Assembly: GCA_964646575.1 (NCBI GenBank)
Contig: CAZYFT010000001.1
Span: 29,529-93,528, forward strand
Reading direction: 5' to 3'
Length of the DNA: 64,000 bases
DNA from: GCA-016700035 sp964646575
GTDB taxonomy: Bacteria; Patescibacteriota; Saccharimonadia; CAILAD01; GCA-016700035
Shown here: in pieces, positions 57,432-64,000 of the stretch
Position numbering within the stretch: the stretch's first letter is position 1
Layout of the letters: every line of letters starts with the position of its first letter
Position numbers and translations under genes: made by a program
Notes under the pieces: model-generated
The model's input: the letters and a program-made list of their open reading frames with translations, nothing else
What the model was told of the DNA's origin: nothing
Databases searched by the model: none

Positions 57432-59534
57432 ATGCCTGCAAAACCACAGTCCCAGGAATATACTGCGTCACAAATTCAGGTTCTTGAAGGCCTCGAACCG
57501 GTTCGTAAGCGTCCGGGTATGTATATTGGGGGAACCGGCTCTGAGGGGCTTCACCACCTCATTTGGGAGCTCGTAAATAACTGTATCGATGAAGCGCTCG
57601 CTGGAGCGGCGAACCGTGTTGAGGTAGTGCTTGAAAATGACGGCTGGGTACGGGTTACTGACAATGGTCGAGGCATCCCAGTCGACAAGGTTGCTGCGAC
57701 AGGCAAGTCGGCTCTTGAGACCGTGTTAACCGTTTTGCACGCCGGTGGTAAGTTTGGTGGCGGTGGCTATAAAGTTTCTGGAGGTTTGCATGGTGTGGGT
57801 GTCTCAGTCGTAAACGCTTTGGCGACAGATCTAGTCGCGACAGTTAAGAAAGACGGCAAGATACACGAGCAAACCTACAAAAATGGTGTGCCAACTGCTG
57901 ATATTAAAGTAGTTGGTCAGACAAAAGATACCGGTACCACAATTCGGTTTAAGCCAGACGCAACTATTTTTGAGACGGTTAACTTTAAATACGAAACCAT
58001 CCTCGACTATCTACGTCACCAAGCCTATCTAACTAAAGGCGTGCAAGTACAGCTCGTCGATGAGGTTAATGAGCGCCAGTTTGGCTTTTATTTTGAAGGT
58101 GGAATTCGTAGTTATGTTGAGCATCTTAATAAAGGTAAGGATGCGATTAATGAGCCTACCTTTTATGTGGAGCGCGAGAACGGTGATGTTACCGTCGAAG
58201 TTGCTATTCAGTATTGCGATAGCTACAACGAACAGGTAAAAAGCTTTGCTAACAATATTCATAACCCAGAAGGGGGAACACACCTTACTGGTTTCCGCAC
58301 GGCGCTTACTCGCGTTATTAACGATTACGCCCGAAAGAATAGCCTTATTAAAGAAAAAGATGAGTCGCTCACCGGCGAAGATGTGCGTGAAGGCCTCACG
58401 GCGATCGTCTCGGTAAAACTTCCCGAGCCACAGTTTGAGGGTCAGACAAAAGGAAAACTGGGTAACCCAGAAATTCGCGGCATAGTCGACCAGGTTACCT
58501 CAGAATATCTCGCATATTACTTAGAAGAAAATCCGGCCGAAGCCAAGAAGATTGTCGGTAAAGCTTCACTTTCCGCTCGAGCTCGCTTAGCTGCTCGAGC
58601 TGCGCGCGACACCGTTATTCGTAAGGGTGCGTTAGAAGGCATGACGCTGCCTGGAAAACTGGCCGACTGTAGCTCTAAAGACATGACAAAGTCGGAGCTA
58701 TTTATTGTAGAGGGTGACTCAGCTGGTGGAACTGCCAAGCAGGGGCGTAATCGTGAATTCCAGGCCATCCTGCCTCTGCGCGGTAAGATTTTGAATGTTG
58801 AGCGTGCTCGTCTCGACAAGATGCTCTCTAGTAATGAAGTGAAAAACCTCATCATCGCACTCGGTACAGGAATTGCTGATAACTTTGAAATTGAAAAATT
58901 GCGTTATAACCGAATTATTATCGCGACCGACGCTGACGTTGATGGTGCGCACATTCGCACATTGCTCCTAACATTCTTCTTTCGACATATGCCTCAAGTT
59001 GTGGAAGGCGGACATATTTACATTGCACAGCCGCCGCTCTATAAAATCTCTGTTGGGCGCGAGAAACACTACGCCTATACTGATGCTGAGCGTGACTCAG
59101 TTCTTGCCGAGCTTGAAGAGAAGCACAAGGCTAAGGCTGGAGCAAAAGGCAAGGCGAAGGCTGTGGCTGCCGATACTACTGAGGAAGCAGAAGGGCAGGC
59201 CGATGTTGAGACTGCTGCCGATCTAGCTGAACTTGCCACGAGTCAAAATTCAACGGCTGAAGTTGGCGAGGTATCAACCCAGGAGGTCGTAGAAGCTACG
59301 GGCGTAAAAATTCCTGGTCTCACCATCCAGCGCTATAAGGGTCTTGGAGAAATGAATGCCGATCAATTGCGTGATACCACTATGGACCCGGAGCATCGCG
59401 TGATGCTGCAGGTTACTGTAGAGGATGCCGAGAAAGCTGATACTATTTTCACGAAGCTTATGGGCGATGAGGTGAGCTTGCGTAAGAATTTCATTCAAAC
59501 CCACGCTAAGTCAGTAACGAATATCGATTTCTAG
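57432..59534 (+). CDS. gyrB: DNA gyrase subunit B
   Basis: 700 residues. GHKL ATPase: LEPVRKRPGMYIGGTGS, DNGRGIPVD, GGLHGVGVSVVNAL. Transducer domain to about 400. TOPRIM: FIVEGDSAGGTAKQGRNREF, LPLRGKILNVERAR and ATDADVDGAHIRTLL, then IQRYKGLGEMNADQL near the end. Between TOPRIM and that end lies an Ala/Glu/Lys-rich linker (about residues 556-625, GAKGKAKAVAADTTEEAEG) that many gyrases lack. Together with GyrA it introduces negative supercoils. Seven bases separate it from gyrA. Confidence 0.97.
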   Translation: MPAKPQSQEYTASQIQVLEGLEPVRKRPGMYIGGTGSEGLHHLIWELVNNCIDEALAGAANRVEVVLENDGWVRVTDNGRGIPVDKVAATGKSALETVLTVLHAGGKFGGGGYKVSGGLHGVGVSVVNALATDLVATVKKDGKIHEQTYKNGVPTADIKVVGQTKDTGTTIRFKPDATIFETVNFKYETILDYLRHQAYLTKGVQVQLVDEVNERQFGFYFEGGIRSYVEHLNKGKDAINEPTFYVERENGDVTVEVAIQYCDSYNEQVKSFANNIHNPEGGTHLTGFRTALTRVINDYARKNSLIKEKDESLTGEDVREGLTAIVSVKLPEPQFEGQTKGKLGNPEIRGIVDQVTSEYLAYYLEENPAEAKKIVGKASLSARARLAARAARDTVIRKGALEGMTLPGKLADCSSKDMTKSELFIVEGDSAGGTAKQGRNREFQAILPLRGKILNVERARLDKMLSSNEVKNLIIALGTGIADNFEIEKLRYNRIIIATDADVDGAHIRTLLLTFFFRHMPQVVEGGHIYIAQPPLYKISVGREKHYAYTDAERDSVLAELEEKHKAKAGAKGKAKAVAADTTEEAEGQADVETAADLAELATSQNSTAEVGEVSTQEVVEATGVKIPGLTIQRYKGLGEMNADQLRDTTMDPEHRVMLQVTVEDAEKADTIFTKLMGDEVSLRKNFIQTHAKSVTNIDF

Positions 59535-59541
59535 GATTATT

Positions 59542-62046
59542 ATGGACGACAACACTACACCAGCTGAAAATATCAATAACGCCATCCAACAGGGTGATCT
59601 GGGCGCAATCCGACCGCAATCAATCGAAGTCGAGATGGAGAAGAGTTATCTCGAATACGCGATGTCTGTGATAGTTTCGCGTGCCTTGCCAGATGTTCGT
59701 GATGGTTTGAAGCCGGTACATCGCCGTATTTTGTATGCTATGCAAACCATTGGTTTACGCTCAAGTGCGAAGTATCGTAAGTCGGCCAACATCGTTGGTG
59801 AAGTGCTTGGTAAATACCACCCCCATGGTGACTCCTCTGTGTATGACGCGATGGTTCGCATGGCTCAAGATTTTAGTTTGCGTTATCCAATGGTGGATGG
59901 TCAGGGTAACTTTGGCTCGGTTGATGGTGATGGTGCAGCGGCTTATCGTTATACTGAAGCTCGCATGACCAAAATTGCTGAGGAAATGCTAGCCGATATC
60001 GATAAGGATACGGTTGATTTTATGCCCAACTATGATGGCTCGCAGCGCGAACCTCGTGTGTTGCCGGCCAAGTTACCAAATCTTCTCTTGAATGGTGTGC
60101 AAGGTATTGCGGTGGGTATGGCCACCAACATCCCAACTCATAATTTGCGTGAAGTGGTGGATGCAATTGTGGCAATTATTGATAACCCAGAGGTTACAAT
60201 TGATGATTTAACAAAGATTGTAAAAGGCCCAGATTTCCCTACTGGTGCAACTATTCATGATGACGGTGGAATTGCCTCGGCGTATGGCACGGGTCGCGGT
60301 AGCATTACGATGCGGGCTGTTGCTGAGATAGTTGAGTCAAAAAAAGGCCGCCAATCAATTATTGTTACGGAAATTCCGTATCAGGTAGTGCGCTCCAATC
60401 TTGTATCTAAGATGGCCGAACTTGTACGTGATAAAAAGATTGTCGGTATCGCCGACATCCGCGACGAAAGCTCCGAGCGTGAGGGTAACCGCATTGTTGT
60501 TGAGATGAAGAAGGATGCTTATCCGCAGAAAATCCTAAATCAGTTGTATAAATACACATCTATGCAGACAGCCTTCCATGTAAATATGCTCGCCTTGGTC
60601 GATGGCATACAGCCACGCATCTTGAATCTAGAGATGGTGCTCCGTTATTTCTTGGATCATCGCAAGATTGTAGTGCGCCGCCGTACTGAATTTGAATTGA
60701 AGAAAGCCGAAGCTCGAGCCCACATCTTAGAGGGCTTGTTGCGCGCACTCGACGAGATTGATGCAGTGATTACGACAATTCGTGAGAGTGAGACTCAAGA
60801 CGAAGCGCGTACGAATCTCGTGCAGCGCTTTAAGCTTACAGAGATTCAGGCCAACGCAATTCTGGCTATGCAACTGCGTACCTTGGCAGGTCTCGAACGC
60901 AAGAAGATTCAAGATGAATATGATGAGCTGCAAAAAACCATTGCTGCCCTTAAGGAAATCCTCTCGAGCGAAGCTAATATCCTGAAAGTTATCCGCGAAG
61001 AACTCGTTGAAGTCCGTGAAAAGTATGGTGATGATCGTCGCACGCAAATTGAGCGCAAAGCTGTGGGCAACTTCTCCGAAGAGGACTTAGTGCCAAATGA
61101 GGACGTAATTATTACCATCACGCATGGCGGCTACATTAAGCGCATGCCATCTGATACCTACAAGAGTCAGGGTCGTGGAGGTAAGGGAATTATGGGTATG
61201 GCCACCAAAGAAGAAGATGTGGTGGAGCATGTTATTAAGACAAAGAATCATGACTGGCTTCTGTTCTTCACCTCGCAGGGTCGTGCGTTCCGAGTGAAGG
61301 TGTACGAAGTTCCTGCGGCCAGCCGCATCGCCAAGGGTGTTTCAATTGTGAATATCCTCAACCTTGCACCGGAAGAAAAGGTGACTAGTGCAATTTCCCT
61401 AACTAAGGAAGAGTCTGCTCAGTATCTTTTCATGGCAACCAGACAGGGTACTATTAAGAAGACTAAGATTGTTGATTTTGCCAACATTCGTTCAACCGGC
61501 ATTATCGCAATTAAGCTGGATAAAGGCGACGAGCTCGCCTGGGTGAAGAAATGCTCCGACGGTGATGATATTATCCTCTCAACCTCTAAGGCGCAGGCAC
61601 TGCGTTTCGGTCAGGAAGCCGCTCGCCCAATGGGCCGCGCAACTCGTGGCGTTCGAGGAATGCGTTTGCGAGCTGATGATCGTGTGGTAGGTGTAGATGT
61701 GGTTGGCAAAGACGAAGGCTTAATGCTTGTCACCTGTGCAAACGGCTACGGTAAGCTCACCAAGACAGATCAGTTCACTAAGCATGCACGTGGCGGAGTA
61801 GGCATTAAGGCTGGAGTTGTGACCGCCAAGACAGGTGAAGTGATTGATTCTCGAGTTATCCGCTCGCGTGATGACGATTTGCTGATTATTTCCAAGCAGG
61901 GCCAGGTAATACGATTACGCCTTAAGGATATTTCGGTAATTGGCCGAGCGACGCAAGGGGTGCGCATTATGAAGATGAAGGAAGGTGATACAGTTGCCTC
62001 GCTTGCACTCATGGATGCCACCGGCGAACCAGAGCTCACAGAATAG
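59542..62046 (+). CDS. gyrA: DNA gyrase subunit A
   Basis: 834 residues. Winged-helix/tower: EYAMSVIVSRALPDVRDGLK, KYHPHGDSSVYDAMVRMAQ, and AAYRYTEARMTKIA with the DNA-linking Tyr. Coiled coil at about 360-500. The C-terminal beta-pinwheel starts after SQGRGGKGIMGMATKEED: the GyrA-box is Q-G-R-G-G-K-G, close to the canonical QRRGGKG needed for negative supercoiling, so this is gyrase and not topoisomerase IV. Forms the A2B2 enzyme with gyrB. Terminal tail short. Confidence 0.97.
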   Translation: MDDNTTPAENINNAIQQGDLGAIRPQSIEVEMEKSYLEYAMSVIVSRALPDVRDGLKPVHRRILYAMQTIGLRSSAKYRKSANIVGEVLGKYHPHGDSSVYDAMVRMAQDFSLRYPMVDGQGNFGSVDGDGAAAYRYTEARMTKIAEEMLADIDKDTVDFMPNYDGSQREPRVLPAKLPNLLLNGVQGIAVGMATNIPTHNLREVVDAIVAIIDNPEVTIDDLTKIVKGPDFPTGATIHDDGGIASAYGTGRGSITMRAVAEIVESKKGRQSIIVTEIPYQVVRSNLVSKMAELVRDKKIVGIADIRDESSEREGNRIVVEMKKDAYPQKILNQLYKYTSMQTAFHVNMLALVDGIQPRILNLEMVLRYFLDHRKIVVRRRTEFELKKAEARAHILEGLLRALDEIDAVITTIRESETQDEARTNLVQRFKLTEIQANAILAMQLRTLAGLERKKIQDEYDELQKTIAALKEILSSEANILKVIREELVEVREKYGDDRRTQIERKAVGNFSEEDLVPNEDVIITITHGGYIKRMPSDTYKSQGRGGKGIMGMATKEEDVVEHVIKTKNHDWLLFFTSQGRAFRVKVYEVPAASRIAKGVSIVNILNLAPEEKVTSAISLTKEESAQYLFMATRQGTIKKTKIVDFANIRSTGIIAIKLDKGDELAWVKKCSDGDDIILSTSKAQALRFGQEAARPMGRATRGVRGMRLRADDRVVGVDVVGKDEGLMLVTCANGYGKLTKTDQFTKHARGGVGIKAGVVTAKTGEVIDSRVIRSRDDDLLIISKQGQVIRLRLKDISVIGRATQGVRIMKMKEGDTVASLALMDATGEPELTE

Positions 62047-62104
62047 TAAGGCTGTTCGCCTGCATGGCTTTAGCGTAAGATAGAAACATAAAAGGTTTCT
62101 TGCG

Positions 62105-62692
62105 GTGATTCATAAAACAGTTCATAGCTTAAAGAAGCTACCACGACGCGTACGTACTCGTCTGAGCCATCACTTGGTTTCGCCGGCTGTACTCGTTAAC
62201 GATTTGGGTATCGATGAGGGGGATGTAGTGTTGGAGCTGGGAAGCCCGGTTGGGTTTTTTGGTGCGGCTGCCTTGAAGGCAGTCGGGAAGCCTGGAAAGG
62301 TAATTATTGCCGGCGCCAATGAAGACTCGTTGGAGCGTGTGGACTACCTAAAGCGTTACGGTCAGTTTGAAACCACGCTTTTAGCTGATGTTTTGCTGGG
62401 TCGAGCGCTCTCGCATCAAAGTGTAGATTGGATTTTGCTGACAAACGTGCTGTCGTCATCACTCAATCCAGATCATTTTTGCTTATCGGTTACGCAATAC
62501 GCTAAGCCGGGCGCGCGCGTTGTATTGCTAGATTGGCAATCTCGCGGCGGAACCGGTGCAGGACCTTTAGCGGATCGTCGCGTGAGTCAGGAAAAGGCGA
62601 TTCATGTTATGCAGTCGTGCGGCATGGTGTTTGAGCACACGCTAGCAACACCGGGCTATCAATACGCCCTGGTCTTTCGTATTAAGCGCTAG
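62105..62692 (+). CDS. SAM-dependent methyltransferase-like protein (Rossmann fold)
   Basis: 195 residues, GTG start at 62105. Helical N terminus (HKTVHSLKKLPRRVRTRLSH), then a Rossmann methyltransferase core: motif I VVLELGSPVGFFGAAALK (Gly-poor: L-G-S-P-V-G instead of x-G-x-G-x-G), motif II VIIAGANEDSLERV, motif III region DWILLTNVLSSSLN, and VVLLDWQSRGG. The CPR proteins of this style are near UbiE/class I methyltransferases, but the changed motif I makes SAM binding uncertain. Substrate unknown. It follows gyrA by 58 bases. Confidence 0.65.
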   Translation: MIHKTVHSLKKLPRRVRTRLSHHLVSPAVLVNDLGIDEGDVVLELGSPVGFFGAAALKAVGKPGKVIIAGANEDSLERVDYLKRYGQFETTLLADVLLGRALSHQSVDWILLTNVLSSSLNPDHFCLSVTQYAKPGARVVLLDWQSRGGTGAGPLADRRVSQEKAIHVMQSCGMVFEHTLATPGYQYALVFRIKR

Positions 62693-62761
62693 TTTTGTAG
62701 CAAACATGCGACAAGCCTATTCGGCTTGAGGTACAATAGTGTGTAAAGGAGTTGAACAGGA

Positions 62762-63637
62762 ATGGTTTCGGAATATCTTTATATACCACTTATTACGTGG
62801 CTGATCGCACAAATGATTAAGTTTGGCATCGCGGTTTTGCAGGGCAAGTATCGTCCAAGCCTACTGTTTTCTTCTGGGGGCATGCCAAGTGTGCACTCAG
62901 CTACGGTTGCCTCATTGGCAACGGTGGCATTAATCGAAGGTGGGCCAACCAGTCCTCTGTTTGGTATTACTGGTGTGTTTGCGGCCATCGTTATGTATGA
63001 CAGCTTAGGTGTGCGTCGAGCTGCAGGTGAGCAGGCTAAAGTGCTCAACCTATTAATTGAAGATCTCTCTACAAATGGGGCTGTTAAAACTCCGAAAAAA
63101 TACGGGCACCTAAAGGAGATTCTCGGGCATCGCCCACTGGAGGTGGCTATTGGTCTGATGCTCGGCGTTGCGGTATCGGCACTGCTGCTAGGCAATACAT
63201 TGTTGGTTCGTGCTAGTTGGCTCATGACTACGCCTTCAGCCTTAGCTCGCTGGATTCAATTGGGTTTGGCTGTTTTCCTGATTCTTTCTGGCATTGTTGT
63301 TTACCTGTGGGCTCGCGCACGATCTTCTCGCAAGCTGGCTCGTTATCGCCCATTTCTCAAGCAAATTCTCATTTCCAACCTGGTAGTTGCAGTGATATTT
63401 TTCGGGTTAGTATTTTTGCAAACTCAAGGAGTCCGTACGTATAATGCTTGGCTATTTGTTGCTCTGGGATTATTGGTGTTTTTCTTCTGGCATGCTGCTC
63501 TTTGGTATATGCTTCTGGTGGACGGAAAGTTGCGCTCTAGTATCGCTGATGTTTCGGCTCAGGCCCGTAAGCAAAAGTGGATGAAGCCAAAGCGCAAAAA
63601 AGCTCGAGCCGCTCGTCGAGCCGCAAAGCGCAAGTGA
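62762..63637 (+). CDS. Divergent PAP2 (DUF212) membrane protein with an extra C-terminal membrane domain
   Basis: 291 residues. The DUF212 block is clear: ITWLIAQMIKFGIAVLQGK, SSGGMPSVHSATVASLATV with the phosphatase-like SxxxH motif, and IVMYDSLGVRRAAGEQA. Such proteins are related to PAP2 lipid phosphatases and probably act on a lipid phosphate at the membrane. After about residue 140 the protein gains three or four more helices (SALARWIQLGLAVFLILSG, ISNLVVAVIFFGLVFLQT, WLFVALGLLVFFFWHAALW) and a Lys/Arg-rich tail, which ordinary DUF212 proteins lack. AGGAG precedes ATG 62762; TACAAT at 62732-62737. Confidence 0.85.
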   Translation: MVSEYLYIPLITWLIAQMIKFGIAVLQGKYRPSLLFSSGGMPSVHSATVASLATVALIEGGPTSPLFGITGVFAAIVMYDSLGVRRAAGEQAKVLNLLIEDLSTNGAVKTPKKYGHLKEILGHRPLEVAIGLMLGVAVSALLLGNTLLVRASWLMTTPSALARWIQLGLAVFLILSGIVVYLWARARSSRKLARYRPFLKQILISNLVVAVIFFGLVFLQTQGVRTYNAWLFVALGLLVFFFWHAALWYMLLVDGKLRSSIADVSAQARKQKWMKPKRKKARAARRAAKRK

Positions 63638-63672
63638 GTCGCATTTTCAGGTAAAAACCTCCGCTTTCTCTC

Positions 63673-63702
63673 TTGACAGCGCGGGTCTTTATGCCGTAAA
63701 CT
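63673..63702 (+). promoter_or_regulatory. rRNA operon promoter P1
   Basis: TTGACA (63673-63678), spacer of 18, TAAACT (63697-63702). Confidence 0.8.
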
Positions 63703-63808
63703 ATTTGGAGGTAGTTCGTTTGTAACGACTTTTCAAAAAGCAAAACATGGTTCTTCTTCGAAGAAATAAGAGCCGTTGTTTTTTTCTGGCGTTGGCAACT
63801 ACTGAACT

Positions 63809-63837
63809 TTGACAAGTTACTTGTGTCAGTTTAACAA
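63809..63837 (+). promoter_or_regulatory. rRNA operon promoter P2
   Basis: TTGACA (63809-63814), spacer of 17, TAACAA (63832-63837). Two tandem promoters before 16S are usual. The leader 63840-63945 has no gene. Confidence 0.65.
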
Positions 63838-63945
63838 AGAGTATTTAAACTTCTTTATGTTCGTATGACAGGATTCAAATCTGCACATTCGGTTGTATCG
63901 TTCCGGTGTGTAGTTAAAATTTAACGATATAGCATACTTTTGTAT

Positions 63946-64000
<55 letters not shown>

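Noticed and set aside
63537..63815. Minus-strand reading frame before the rRNA genes
   Set aside because: It covers the end of the PAP2-like gene and the P1 promoter, and has no recognisable domain or ribosome site.

Overview
The window looks like a chromosomal segment from a Candidate Phyla Radiation bacterium, most likely a Saccharibacteria (TM7)-type genome. That assignment is inference. It rests on dense gene packing with many 4-8 base overlaps, a housekeeping set with no biosynthetic operons, large surface proteins anchored by a single N-terminal membrane segment, an unusual ArgRS signature, and a 16S start that fits the domain consensus. UGA is used as an ordinary stop, so the recoded lineages (Gracilibacteria, Absconditabacteria) are unlikely.

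Layout. 1-2568 (minus): infC-rpmI-rplT behind a lipid-kinase-like protein, a bactofilin and a DUF4446 protein. 2661-9070: a small membrane protein, then comM, a galT-like HIT enzyme and three overlapping glycosyltransferases probably making glycolipid or surface glycan. 9149-9551: tmRNA with promoter and terminator; smpB lies at 23282. 9659-13068: accessory block with a frameshifted histidine phosphatase, small unknown proteins and an HTH-Nudix protein. 13079-21753: secreted subtilase, a 1499-aa FN3/DUF2341 surface protein and an ABC transporter pair. 22117-30851: class I aldolase, smpB, argS, a UvrD-type helicase-nuclease, a zinc peptidase, rmuC and trpS. 30940-31492: a large structured RNA of unknown family with its own promoter and terminator. 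31709-35972: a membrane protein and pheS-pheT, with a cell-wall-hydrolase-type NlpC/P60 domain inside PheT. 36101-42600: L,D-transpeptidase, a TraG/HerA-like ATPase and an LPxTG-type surface protein. 42633-48345: an F1-ATPase-like operon. 48447-57353: two giant fibre/kelch surface proteins. 57432-63637: gyrB-gyrA, a methyltransferase-like protein and a PAP2-like membrane protein. 63673-64000: tandem rRNA promoters and the start of 16S rRNA.

The most exciting candidate system is 42016-57353. It encodes b-, delta-, alpha-, gamma-, beta- and epsilon-like subunits but no a subunit and no normal c subunit. In the c position is a protein with a signal peptide, an exported beta-rich domain and a C-terminal c-subunit-like hairpin. 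That hairpin keeps the R-N-P loop but has no acidic residue. Its exported domain resembles the C-terminal domain of the two giant surface proteins downstream. I infer an F1-driven machine that does not translocate protons and acts on, or rotates, an envelope structure, by analogy to the F1-like ATPases of mycoplasmas. Second is the NlpC/P60 domain embedded in PheT; third is the large RNA at 30940-31492.

Recurrent signals are sigma70-type promoters, several placed so close to the start codon that the mRNA would be almost leaderless, and two hairpins with unrelated stems but the same loop TGTGGGG. No CRISPR array, insertion sequence or tRNA gene was seen.
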